The notes below the pieces were generated by a model. That model was given only the letters and a program-made list of their open reading frames with translations, was not told where the DNA came from and made no database searches. From a virus, in the IMG/VR virus record IMGVR_UViG_3300030109_004085, positions 1 through 64,000 of that record: DNA of 64,000 nucleotides. One strand, 5' to 3'. Positions within the stretch are counted from its first letter, which is position 1; the number at the start of each line of letters is the position of its first letter. A program made the position numbers and the translations under genes. Shown piece after piece: positions 31,856-40,131 of this stretch.

Positions 31856-32576
31856 GCAGGACTATTCTATCATCCAAATCTTCTGTTGTCTCGAAATAAA
31901 AGTTTCTTTTGCTTATGTGACGGTCGCTATGACTTAACTTTAAGTATTCTTTGTTGTTTCGCTTGAGCTTCATTTGCTTTATTTTTCTTTCCAAAAGCAA
32001 GCGCACAATGGTGTCGGAATAATCAAAGTTTTTGATGTCTTGGGCGTCAATGATACTTGTTGCTAAAAAGTCCTTGAAATCTCCGGTTGAATTCCTATCA
32101 ACTCGGTTGGTTCTTATGGTTCTGAACTCTTTAACGAACGAATCGTGGGGCTTGACGATAATATCGTGCCCTAGCTTGGAACCTACTGTAATATCAAAGT
32201 AATCTTTAACAATGTAATCGTTAATGGTCTGATCCACGCCATCAAAATAGCAGTTTTCAAGGTCAAAAATATGAAGGAACTTAAACTCGACTAGAATCTT
32301 GGTGTTTCCCTTTGTAATAATCTTTAATTTGTCGTCTTCCATTCCGATAGTTTGAATATCAAACGGAACAGGAAGTTTGGATTTCATTCCAAGTTCAAAT
32401 ATGCCGTTATACCAGTTGCTTTTTACATCTTCATAACGAAAGAAATGAACAAAAGGTCTTTGCTCATCATTGACGATTAGGTGGTAGTTCTTTTTGTTCG
32501 CGAATGTAATCGCTTCTTCCCGCCAGCCAATCACAACGTTGGGAAGTTTGATTTGTATAGGTGAAAGCCCAGTCAT
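31845..32576 (-). CDS. hypothetical protein, 243 residues
   Basis: Mixed alpha/beta protein with strands (LPNVVIGWREEAITFANKK; KLKIITKGNTKILVEFKFLH) and a basic C-terminal region (RKIKQMKLKRNNKEYLKLSH). Found by gene order next to the nucleotidyltransferase-like gene, with an 11-base overlap. Not recognised. The promoter at 32583-32611 places its transcription start at or next to the ATG. Confidence 0.45.
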   Translation of the reverse strand: MTGLSPIQIKLPNVVIGWREEAITFANKKNYHLIVNDEQRPFVHFFRYEDVKSNWYNGIFELGMKSKLPVPFDIQTIGMEDDKLKIITKGNTKILVEFKFLHIFDLENCYFDGVDQTINDYIVKDYFDITVGSKLGHDIIVKPHDSFVKEFRTIRTNRVDRNSTGDFKDFLATSIIDAQDIKNFDYSDTIVRLLLERKIKQMKLKRNNKEYLKLSHSDRHISKRNFYFETTEDLDDRIVLHEP

Positions 32577-32582
32577 ACTACT

Positions 32583-32611
32583 AATGTAGCATAACCGGGC
32601 TTACAAGTCAA
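32583..32611 (-). promoter_or_regulatory. sigma70-type promoter, near-leaderless gene
   Basis: -35 TTGACT (32606-32611), 17-bp spacer, -10 TACATT (32583-32588). The -10 ends 7 bases from the ATG at 32576. Confidence 0.6.
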
Positions 32612-32619
32612 GTATTATT

Positions 32620-32853
32620 TTATAGAATGTTTTTTAGCGCTTCCTCAAGGAATGCGCGGAGAACATTTATATCTACATTTTGCTGGGCATCACTGATGGC
32701 ACTGTCAAGTATCTCAAGAGTTCCGATTTCTGCTTCGTTTCTGCCGTATCTTTCGCCGGCAGTTCGCATATCGGGCTCTTCCTCTTCGGATACAGCACCA
32801 AGCCCCAACTCTTCCTTAATAATCTCTTGTAATCTTGCTTTTGTGATTTTCAT
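32620..32853 (-). CDS. small MKITK-leader protein
   Basis: 77 residues beginning MKITKARLQEIIKEELGLGA then an acidic stretch and a helical C terminus (LEILDSAISDAQQNVDINVL). The leader is the same as in 7072-7746 and 32866-33174. The whole protein is short enough to be little more than the signal plus an acidic helix, as in small internal capsid proteins. Adjacent to the next copy, 12 bases apart. Confidence 0.5.
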   Translation of the reverse strand: MKITKARLQEIIKEELGLGAVSEEEEPDMRTAGERYGRNEAEIGTLEILDSAISDAQQNVDINVLRAFLEEALKNIL

Positions 32854-32865
32854 TTTATGCCCCTA

Positions 32866-33174
32866 CTATAGATTAGCTATATATTCATCAAAGAACTTAT
32901 CACCCATGCTTCGAACGGAGGCAAAATCGGCGCCCATGGCACCTTGTTTTCCGAGAGCTTGATAAATCTTCTTGCCGGAATACTTGGTCGCCTCTACATA
33001 GTCATCGTATGGGATACTGTTTGGATCGAGGCCGCGGGCGGCAAGGTACTCATCGTATTCACGCATCTCGTCGCGGTCGACAAGAGGAAGTTCCGTCTGT
33101 CCTTCAAGTTCCTCGGACACAGCTGCAATCTCTTCCTTAATAATCTCTCTTAGTTTTGCTTTTGTAATTCTCAT
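32866..33174 (-). CDS. small MKITK-leader protein (second copy)
   Basis: Start at ATG 33174 with GGAG ten bases upstream; an upstream in-frame ATG would overlap GroES. The 102-residue protein starts MRITKAKLREIIKEEIAAVS, then ELEGQ, and continues with an Asp/Glu/Tyr-rich region. It is a neighbour and likely paralogue of 32620-32853. A CTATTTA motif lies 30 bases upstream. Confidence 0.5.
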   Translation of the reverse strand: MRITKAKLREIIKEEIAAVSEELEGQTELPLVDRDEMREYDEYLAARGLDPNSIPYDDYVEATKYSGKKIYQALGKQGAMGADFASVRSMGDKFFDEYIANL

Positions 33175-33203
33175 GGCTTTATAATCTCCTTTTGCCGACA
33201 ACT

Positions 33204-33210
33204 TAAATAG
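33204..33210 (-). promoter_or_regulatory. candidate late promoter CTATTTA
   Basis: AACTATTTAAGTT on the coding strand, between the GroES-like gene and the MRITK-leader gene, 30 bases before the latter's ATG. Confidence 0.35.
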
Positions 33211-33214
33211 TTGT

Positions 33215-33493
33215 TTAATCGGATAAAATCCCAATAACATGGTTTTCTTTAATGACCGTGAAGGTTTCGCCATTATGGTCAATGTCTCGCAACATATGAG
33301 CCTCCACAACCAACCGCAGTCCAAATGCCCATAGGACGTTGTTTGAAGTGGTATGAGCTTGTCGTAGCTCCACAACCGCAAACGGTGATTCAACAGATCG
33401 GTAATCCTGTGGAAGCAAGATTCCGCTGTCTTCTGATTCATTATCCTCTACGGTTCTAACGTAAAGGTAGTTATTTACTGGTACAAAGTTCAT
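33215..33493 (-). CDS. groES: GroES-like co-chaperonin
   Basis: 92 residues: MNFVPVNNYLYVRTV as the first beta strand of the Cpn10 barrel, a flexible loop DNESEDSGILLPQ with the hydrophobic tripeptide ILL at 25-27, the GroEL-binding equivalent of IVL in GroES, and a closing DHNGETFTVIKENHVIGIL strand like the end of bacterial Cpn10. It is somewhat divergent, so homology rests on layout and these two motifs. It lies far from groEL (17034-18608), in the NrdJ region. Confidence 0.65.
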   Translation of the reverse strand: MNFVPVNNYLYVRTVEDNESEDSGILLPQDYRSVESPFAVVELRQAHTTSNNVLWAFGLRLVVEAHMLRDIDHNGETFTVIKENHVIGILSD

Positions 33494-33501
33494 TTTATCT
33501 C

Positions 33502-33810
33502 CTAGCTAAATGACATTCCGCAGCCACACGTTGAATTGGCGTCGGGGTTTCTAAACACAAATCCATGTTGTTGTAGTCCAGATTGGTAATCCACCGTCGT
33601 ATTCTTCAGTATGTCTGCGCTATGTGGATCAATATACACCTTCACGCCGGGAATGTCAAGCTTAATATCTTCTTCATCTATTTCCTCGGTAAAAGCTAAA
33701 GTATAAGTGAACCCACTACAACCGCCGCCCACAACAGCAACACGGATGATTTCTTCTTCTTCTACACCTTCCTTCAGATACTCCTTTGCGCTCGCTGTAA
33801 ATTCTATCAT
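33502..33810 (-). CDS. A-type Fe-S cluster carrier (IscA/ErpA family)
   Basis: 102 residues with the three cluster-ligating Cys: Cys31 in VVGGGCSGF and Cys95, Cys97 in STCGCGMSF. Family proteins accept and deliver Fe-S clusters to target enzymes. Phage homologues (often called HesB) are known from T4-like cyanophages. It precedes the ribonucleotide reductase by one base in the operon, which hints at support for Fe-S or B12-related metabolism but is not proof. Confidence 0.85.
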   Translation of the reverse strand: MIEFTASAKEYLKEGVEEEEIIRVAVVGGGCSGFTYTLAFTEEIDEEDIKLDIPGVKVYIDPHSADILKNTTVDYQSGLQQHGFVFRNPDANSTCGCGMSFS

Positions 33811-33811
33811 G

Positions 33812-36226
33812 TTATCCGCACTTTGCGTAGCCGCACACCGTGCAAGTCACGCAACCCTCAACATATATTAGGCCATCGGCATCACACTCAGGACAAGTCT
33901 TTTCAGTTGCTTCTTGTCCATCGGGAATGTAATTCTTAAGGATACGAGCGATACACTTTGAGAACGAGAACATATCAGAGTCCTTGTCTTTTTGTAATTG
34001 CTCTACAACATACTGAATGTTTGCTCCGTGGCGCAGGCCAAGTGAAATCATACGAGTGAAGGCGCTATGGTTTGCGTTGTCAAATACCTTAACGAGGTCC
34101 TTGATGATAACAGTATCACCATTTGTACCGACGCGCAAGTCATAAATAGAATTTACAGTTTTTCGTGGGTTCTTAACAAGAACTCCCTTTGCTTTGCCTC
34201 TCGGAATCTCGATAAGGTTTGAAAGTCCTCCCATGACCTCGTACGGCTTGTCGCCAAGAAGTCCGACCATAACAACCCACTTTTCACCCTTAATGGTGGT
34301 ATGGTGGATATTACACTCCAACTCCAAGGGACGCTTTGGCGCCCGGTGTTGAGGGAATGTCTCTTCCGCTTCTTTATCGTCCTCGGTCAACAAAACACCA
34401 GTTCGGGAACCATCAACATATACAGTGATGCCCTTGAGTCCCATTTCCCAGCCTTGCTGATATAATTTGCCAACAACTTCCGGGGCGGTGCCCTTTGGAA
34501 GGTTGATTGTGGAACTAATAGAATGATCAATAGACTTTTGAATTGCCGCCTGAATGGCCACTCGCTGTGACCAGTCGATAGAATCGGACTCCACAAAGAA
34601 ATCTGGAATGTCTTCAGTTTCTAATAATTTAAGATACTCGCGGACATTGTGATGGAACACCTTATATTCCAACCAACGATCTCCTAGCTCATCTACAAAG
34701 TCAGGCGTGACATCTGTCTCATTATGCGACAGTTTGCGGCGGCGAATGTAGTAGTTCTTAAATACGGGCTCCAAACCAGATGAAGTCTGTGACATAATAG
34801 AAACAGAACCAGTAGGAGCGTTCGTCAGAATAGAAATGTTACGACGACCATGAGTTTGAATTAAAGCCTGTATTTCATCGGGAAGGCGCTGGATGTAGGC
34901 GTTGTTGCTTTCCAGTTCCCAATCAAATACCGGGAATGCTCCACGCTCTTGTGCAAGGTAGCAACTTTCAGTGTAAGCGGTGTCTCTAACGGTCTCATAG
35001 ATTTTATCAATCAAAGCCAAAGCCTCGTCTGAGTCATAGGCAAGGTTCATTCGAGCGATAGCGTCTGCAAGACCGTGAGTCCCAAGACCAGTTCTGCGGC
35101 CATTTGCGGCTGCATTATAAAGTTTAGTCCATAGTTCCTTTTCATCATCTGAATCGGCAACGGCGCGGATGTTTTCTAACTTTTCTAGCTCCAATTCCAC
35201 AAGGTTGTCTGAAAGTCGCATACCAACAGCCGCTATCTCCTGCAGTTTGTTATAATCAAACACCGCGAGGTCCGTAAAGGGCTCCAAAACAAGATGCTTG
35301 AGATTCAGAGAAATAAGACGACAAGAATCATAAGCAGAAAGTGGGATTTCTCCACAGGGGTTGGTAGTCTTCGTTTGAAACTGTGGATAAGAGTGTGCCG
35401 GTAGGTTATTGATGATATTATCCCACATAAGAAGTCCGGGCTCTGCCGTCTTAGTGGCTGACTCTACAATGTCGTTCCAAAGCTCTACGGCGTTGATAGA
35501 GCTAATATGCGTTGGAGTCTCGGCATCTACCGGGAAACGAAGTGTAAACTCCTCTCCGTCCCTCACAGCCTCCATAAAGTCGTCTGTAATCTTTACAGAA
35601 ACGTTGGCGCCCGTAACCTTAGTCAGATCGTGCTTCATCTTTACAAATTCTTGAATGTCCGGGTGACGAACGTCCATAGAAATCATAAGGGCTCCCCGAC
35701 GACCATTCTGTCCGATCATCCGACAAACGTAAGAATAAAAATCAGCAAAAGACCAAGCCCCAGTTGTAGTGCGAGCAGAGTTGTTAACGGGAGCACCCTC
35801 GGGGCGCAAATCAGAAATATCAAGCCCAACCCCACAACGGCGCTTAAACAAGTTAGCAATGTCTTTGCCAGCATCCATAATAGAAGAAATGGAGTCTTTA
35901 GGATTCTCCACGACAACGCAGTTAGATAGTGATACATTAACATAATCATTTCCAATCCCCATCATGGGCGAACCCTGTGGGACAATATATTTGAAGTCCT
36001 TTAAGTAAGAGTAGATTTCTGATTCAGTCGGGTGGTCTCCACCGAACTTTTCTTCCATCCGAGCGAATTCGCTAGCGATGCGGAGATGCATCTCATCGGG
36101 GGTCTTTTCAACATAATTCCCCTTATTGTCGCGAAGACAATATTTCGTCATAAAAACGTTTGTTGCGAGTTCATCGCCATCAAAATAATCGAGCGTGGCC
36201 TCTCTTACTTCACCTTCATTATACAT
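33812..36226 (-). CDS. nrdJ: class II (B12-dependent) ribonucleotide reductase
   Basis: 804 residues. LSNCVVVENPKDS, then CGVGLDISDLRP, NGRRGALMISMD and active-site NPCGEIPLSAYDSCRLISLN (near 288) match adenosylcobalamin-dependent NrdJ. The C terminus has the redox zinc ribbon CPECDADGLIYVEGC then CTVCGY. It makes deoxyribonucleotides from NDPs/NTPs without oxygen or a small subunit. Source of dNTPs for the dnaE/PolA replisome. Class II enzymes depend on host B12. Confidence 0.92.
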   Translation of the reverse strand: MYNEGEVREATLDYFDGDELATNVFMTKYCLRDNKGNYVEKTPDEMHLRIASEFARMEEKFGGDHPTESEIYSYLKDFKYIVPQGSPMMGIGNDYVNVSLSNCVVVENPKDSISSIMDAGKDIANLFKRRCGVGLDISDLRPEGAPVNNSARTTTGAWSFADFYSYVCRMIGQNGRRGALMISMDVRHPDIQEFVKMKHDLTKVTGANVSVKITDDFMEAVRDGEEFTLRFPVDAETPTHISSINAVELWNDIVESATKTAEPGLLMWDNIINNLPAHSYPQFQTKTTNPCGEIPLSAYDSCRLISLNLKHLVLEPFTDLAVFDYNKLQEIAAVGMRLSDNLVELELEKLENIRAVADSDDEKELWTKLYNAAANGRRTGLGTHGLADAIARMNLAYDSDEALALIDKIYETVRDTAYTESCYLAQERGAFPVFDWELESNNAYIQRLPDEIQALIQTHGRRNISILTNAPTGSVSIMSQTSSGLEPVFKNYYIRRRKLSHNETDVTPDFVDELGDRWLEYKVFHHNVREYLKLLETEDIPDFFVESDSIDWSQRVAIQAAIQKSIDHSISSTINLPKGTAPEVVGKLYQQGWEMGLKGITVYVDGSRTGVLLTEDDKEAEETFPQHRAPKRPLELECNIHHTTIKGEKWVVMVGLLGDKPYEVMGGLSNLIEIPRGKAKGVLVKNPRKTVNSIYDLRVGTNGDTVIIKDLVKVFDNANHSAFTRMISLGLRHGANIQYVVEQLQKDKDSDMFSFSKCIARILKNYIPDGQEATEKTCPECDADGLIYVEGCVTCTVCGYAKCG

Positions 36227-36228
36227 TG

Positions 36229-37617
36229 TTAATTTTCTCCTTTGTTCTTCTTGAAATTCTTGTATTTTTCTGCAAGTGATTGCTTTTGCTTTTTAGCATT
36301 CACTTCCACATTCTCATCCTCCTCAGATGGCTCCAAAACCTTGATACTGACTGTGCTCGTATCCATAAAAATAGGAAATACAAGCCCATCAGGTCCATTT
36401 CTGTTCTTTGCCACAAAAACCCTTCCACCGTTCGCAACCTTATCATCCACAGTTCTTGAGACTGTGAAAATAAAGTCAGAAACAAAACATTTGTTGAACG
36501 CTTCGGAGATCGCCTCCATCGTGATAACCTCGGCATTCAAGCCAGACCTGTTAGTCTGTGAAGCCGTCCAGATGGGGCATTTCACCTCTGCCGCAATACC
36601 GCGGAGTTCTTCGTAAATAGTCTCTAGCTCATTTCTCTTCTCTCTTTGAGTACGAACCGGACGAAGCAGATCAGCATAATCTACGATAATCATATCAACG
36701 TTGATATCGCGCATCTTTAACTTTTCAAGGTGCGTCTTAATTGTGTGAGTTGTCGCAGACTTTGTTGGGTATTCCTTAACAATAAGGCGACCTTCAATAT
36801 CCTGGACCTCTTCATAAATCTTCTCTTTGAACGACATAAGATTACCCAAAGGCACCTTCGTCAGACATGAATCATAACGAGACGCGATAACCGTATCCTG
36901 AAGTTCTAGGGTATAATGAACAACGGTTTTACCAGCCTTTAGTGCTTGCGTGCCAAGGTGAACGAGCACCATTGATTTACCAGCACCGGTCGGGGCAATA
37001 ACAACACCAAGCTCCTTCTGTCCCAGACCGCCCTTAGAGATATTATCAATTAGATCCCAACCAGTTGAAATAGGGTTGCGGAAACGAGGCTTGAAGCGTT
37101 CTTCAAAGTCCTTCTTCCAGTCATAACCCTCGTCATTGTTCATACCAAGTCTTAGCGAGTCATTAATAACTTGCGAGATCTCATCATATGAAGAGTTCTG
37201 GAGCAGTCCGATGGACTTGACCATTGCAGACTTGAGATTCTGCTTTTTACAGAAGTCAAGCGACGTATCTTTGATATACTCTACGTCTGTAAGATTTGCG
37301 ATTTGTGAGCGTACATAAAACTCACGCACTTGTTTCGCAGTTAGTTCGTTCTCGCCATCTAGATCGGAGCGCAAGATAGTCTTCATAATATCACGGGATG
37401 GGTGGACCCCATACTTCTCGCGATAAGAGAAAACCTTCGTTAAAAAGAGTTTTAGGTAGTTTAACTCCAAAAAGTTAATATCAAGGACTTCTTCAATCTG
37501 GTCTGCAAATGAACGATCGTCTAGGATCACCATACAAAGCTTTTCTTGAAAGGACTTGCCATACTTTGAAAAGTTGGCGTTTTCGTTTTTACCGATAATA
37601 GTTTGATTCATAGCCAT
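36229..37617 (-). CDS. DnaB-like replicative helicase
   Basis: 462 residues with RecA-type ATPase core: Walker A APTGAGKSM (208-216), Walker B MIIVDYAD, and ASQTNRSGLN sensor region. Size and order resemble T4 gp41/DnaB-type hexameric helicases. Unwinds DNA at the fork with DnaE. No primase domain is visible, so priming is elsewhere. Two ATGs start the frame (MAMNQ); either could be used. Follows the 5' exonuclease by 3 bases. Confidence 0.85.
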   Translation of the reverse strand: MAMNQTIIGKNENANFSKYGKSFQEKLCMVILDDRSFADQIEEVLDINFLELNYLKLFLTKVFSYREKYGVHPSRDIMKTILRSDLDGENELTAKQVREFYVRSQIANLTDVEYIKDTSLDFCKKQNLKSAMVKSIGLLQNSSYDEISQVINDSLRLGMNNDEGYDWKKDFEERFKPRFRNPISTGWDLIDNISKGGLGQKELGVVIAPTGAGKSMVLVHLGTQALKAGKTVVHYTLELQDTVIASRYDSCLTKVPLGNLMSFKEKIYEEVQDIEGRLIVKEYPTKSATTHTIKTHLEKLKMRDINVDMIIVDYADLLRPVRTQREKRNELETIYEELRGIAAEVKCPIWTASQTNRSGLNAEVITMEAISEAFNKCFVSDFIFTVSRTVDDKVANGGRVFVAKNRNGPDGLVFPIFMDTSTVSIKVLEPSEEDENVEVNAKKQKQSLAEKYKNFKKNKGEN

Positions 37618-37620
37618 ATC

Positions 37621-38589
37621 TTACTCTTCTCTCAGTGCTTTGTCAATACAAATTTTGTTCATAGTGCTGTGCAGATCCTCCCAGTTAAAGACACCAAAGC
37701 CATCCTGATTCATCATACGAAGAATCTCGGTTTTGTTGTAATCGTGCTCAAAGTTGTTTAGTGCGTAGTGTACCTTTTCTTGACTCTGCAACGAGATGGC
37801 TGGAGCATACAGTTGCATAAGTTTATAGTTACTTATAACTATGTCTTTGTGCTCTAAAATGTTCGTGAAAAACTTTGCTTTTGAGTCGATATTCTCGCAA
37901 AAATCGAAAACCTCGTGTAAAGTCACATCTTTATCTTCTCTCAGAAAATTAAGATTTTTTGCGATGGACTTAAGACCAGCACGAGGAACACCCACAAGAT
38001 TGTCGGATGCATCGCCAGCGATGGCCCGGGCAAGAGCAAAGTTACGAGGGTGGATATTGAAATCATCAACCACATTTAGCTTATTATGTACAATCTTCTG
38101 AGTGGGACGAAGTAATACGGTTTCGTCGTCACATAGCTGAATGAAGTCCTTATCATTGGACACAATAACTTTCTGCCACCCATCATATTGCGAGAGGCGA
38201 CTGACATAAGAGATAATGTCGTCAGCCTCAATCTCGTCAAAGCGGAACTGAATAACAGGTAATTCATTTAGATACTCGATAAGTCGTACCTGCTGCCATA
38301 CCATGTTCTCACGCTGTTGTTCGGGCGTGAGATTATTGGGTCGATTGACCCGAATGGGCTTGCGACCCTCTTTATAATTCTTGTTTTGTTGTCGACGCTT
38401 ACGTGAGCCTCCCGGCCCATCCCAGACAATTACAATACTGTCTGGGTTAATATCCCGGCAAAGCTTCTGTAGAATGCCTAGAAAACCCTTAAGACCACCA
38501 ATTGGCTGTCCGTGGATCGAAATACTTGGATTTACAATGAAAGCCCTGAAGTAAGCATTCAGAGCATCCACAATCATTACTCTTTTCAT
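37621..38589 (-). CDS. 5'-3' exonuclease/flap endonuclease
   Basis: 322 residues of FEN/PolI-N family: EIEADDII (metal-binding), IVSNDKDFIQL, and GDASDNLVGVPRAGLKS (helix-hairpin-helix region). Removes RNA primers and flaps on the lagging strand, as T4 RNase H does. The promoter at 38626-38654 is immediately upstream. Probably co-transcribed with the helicase. Confidence 0.88.
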   Translation of the reverse strand: MKRVMIVDALNAYFRAFIVNPSISIHGQPIGGLKGFLGILQKLCRDINPDSIVIVWDGPGGSRKRRQQNKNYKEGRKPIRVNRPNNLTPEQQRENMVWQQVRLIEYLNELPVIQFRFDEIEADDIISYVSRLSQYDGWQKVIVSNDKDFIQLCDDETVLLRPTQKIVHNKLNVVDDFNIHPRNFALARAIAGDASDNLVGVPRAGLKSIAKNLNFLREDKDVTLHEVFDFCENIDSKAKFFTNILEHKDIVISNYKLMQLYAPAISLQSQEKVHYALNNFEHDYNKTEILRMMNQDGFGVFNWEDLHSTMNKICIDKALREE

Positions 38590-38625
38590 TTGTTATCCCC
38601 TAACGTAGAAAGCGACTGTGAGGTT

Positions 38626-38654
38626 ATGATACCCCACAGCCGCCGGTTTGTCAA
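38626..38654 (-). promoter_or_regulatory. sigma70-type promoter for the exonuclease-helicase genes
   Basis: -35 TTGACA (38649-38654), 17-bp spacer, -10 TATCAT (38626-38631), in the gap after the UvsX gene. Confidence 0.75.
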
Positions 38655-38665
38655 CCCTTATTTAC

Positions 38666-39790
38666 TTATTCTTCTTTATCTACGTCGTAGAAATCGCCTG
38701 CGTCTCCTTCGCGATTATCAAACTTCTTGATAATCTCCTCATCCATAATCTTAAATACACGATTTCTAAACTTATCATCTTCCAACTTATCTAACCAATG
38801 GGCTGACTGGAACTTTTCTTCTGTGCCATCTGCATAAACTAATGAATACCAAGCTCCTGCTTGCTTCAAATTGTCGGAGATCTTGATTGCCTCCAACCAA
38901 CTTTCCCTATCTTGCACCCCGATGTCTTCTGAGCCCCAAAGAATTTTGAAGGCGCAGTTTCTACCGGCAGTTCCAAATCGTGACTTCTCCAACTTAACTT
39001 TTACTTCTGAACCAATGCGGAAGCCACTTTCATCTACAATAAAGGCAGCCTTTGCCTTTCTTCCTGTCAGCCAAATGCGCAGGGAGTACACATAATGCAT
39101 AGACTTGCCGCCCGGAGTGATATAGGGCGTGGTCATAGCAATAATACGCGCATTTGGACCCTGTGGGATATTCGTCTTTAACTGATTAAGAACCAAGAAC
39201 GCAGACTGTGTGTTTGCGATTGGAACCGTCAGCTTTGACATTCCCTTTGATAGAACACGAGCCTTGACGGCCATCGTAGAGTTCGGGTTGAAATCTCCCT
39301 CTACATCTGAGACCGTTGGAGTCAGAGCAAGTGAATCCCAAATGAATAGGGTTCGGGTCGCTCCTGAATCCAAAACTGCCTCAACAGTCTCAAGAACATG
39401 TTCCACGCTCTGTGCCTGAACATAAATAAGGTTTTCTAAATCACATCCCGTACGCTGTAAGAAGCTCGGGTCAATAGCAGACTCTGCGTCCATATAAACA
39501 ACATTCATACCCATCTTCTGGGCGTTTGCAGCAGTCTGCGCAGCCATAAAAGACTTTCCTGTTGCTTCAAGTCCAGCAATCTCCGTAAACTTGCCGACCG
39601 GGATTCCAGCCAACTGTCCTCGGCAAATGATAGAGTCAAGCCAGCGCGAACCGGTTGGAATCCATTCTTTTACCTCAGTTGGATTTTCTTGATTTAGATT
39701 GTGGGCACACTCCACCCCTGAAGTCTTATTAATGAGACTTCGTAGACCGTCAATCGAAATCTTGCCAGCCTTTGATTTACTCTTCGCCAT
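38666..39790 (-). CDS. uvsX: RecA/UvsX recombinase
   Basis: 374 residues. Walker A is GLEATGKS (73-80), with VVYMDAESAIDPSFL (Walker B-adjacent), NTQSAFLVLNQLK and MTTPYITPGGKSMHY, all in RecA-family order. Catalyses strand exchange for recombination-dependent replication. It is longer than T4 UvsX core at the N terminus and ends in an acidic GDAGDFYDVDKEE tail. Its start overlaps the upstream small membrane protein by 14 bases. Confidence 0.9.
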   Translation of the reverse strand: MAKSKSKAGKISIDGLRSLINKTSGVECAHNLNQENPTEVKEWIPTGSRWLDSIICRGQLAGIPVGKFTEIAGLEATGKSFMAAQTAANAQKMGMNVVYMDAESAIDPSFLQRTGCDLENLIYVQAQSVEHVLETVEAVLDSGATRTLFIWDSLALTPTVSDVEGDFNPNSTMAVKARVLSKGMSKLTVPIANTQSAFLVLNQLKTNIPQGPNARIIAMTTPYITPGGKSMHYVYSLRIWLTGRKAKAAFIVDESGFRIGSEVKVKLEKSRFGTAGRNCAFKILWGSEDIGVQDRESWLEAIKISDNLKQAGAWYSLVYADGTEEKFQSAHWLDKLEDDKFRNRVFKIMDEEIIKKFDNREGDAGDFYDVDKEE

Positions 39791-39944
39791 CTTTATTAAA
39801 CCTTTCTAAGTATTTCTTATACATTTCTTCTGCGAAATCTTTATGCAAAGCCTGAAGGGCTTGCTCAACTTCGTTTAATTGGCGCCGCAAATCTAACAGA
39901 TACCAGATTAAAAGCGCTGTCAGAGTTGCGACGACCAATATCAT
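39777..39944 (-). CDS. small TM plus coiled-coil protein (spanin-like?)
   Basis: Begins ATG at 39944. The 55-residue product has an N-terminal span (MILVVATLTALLIWYLLD) followed by a coiled coil (LRRQLNEVEQALQALHKDF). This is the layout of an inner-membrane i-spanin, though it is short. The gene immediately upstream encodes a lipoprotein, the o-spanin layout. The last 14 bases overlap UvsX. Confidence 0.5.
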   Translation of the reverse strand: MILVVATLTALLIWYLLDLRRQLNEVEQALQALHKDFAEEMYKKYLERFNKDGEE

Positions 39945-39948
39945 TTTA

Positions 39949-40122
39949 TCACTCTGCGCTATCGTCGTCGTCTACAGCAGCCGAATCATCATCATCGGTG
40001 GCAGAGTCGTCGTCGTCGTCGGCGTTAGCAAGCGGACAGCCACTTAGGACCACCATTGCAAAGCCCATAATCAAGCTGAGAAACGCTGTTAGCGCAATTC
40101 TATTATTTCGTACGATCATCAT
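39949..40122 (-). CDS. small lipoprotein with DDDDSA repeats
   Basis: Begins ATG at 40122. The 57-residue product has a signal peptide (ALTAFLSLIMGFAMVVLSGC) with lipobox LSGC (Cys29), then three acidic DDDDSA-type repeats. After cleavage it is a 29-residue lipid-anchored acidic peptide. The same repeat ends the vWA lipoprotein (11725-12762). It precedes the small TM coiled-coil gene by 4 bases, so the two form a candidate spanin-like pair, but the acidic repeats argue for some other surface role. Confidence 0.6.
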   Translation of the reverse strand: MMIVRNNRIALTAFLSLIMGFAMVVLSGCPLANADDDDDSATDDDDSAAVDDDDSAE

Positions 40123-40131
40123 ATATCCTTT

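Noticed and set aside
36229-37617. Intein or split gene in helicase, polymerase or ribonucleotide reductase
   Set aside because: All three proteins have expected lengths and uninterrupted motifs; no splicing-type Cys/His-Asn blocks are seen.
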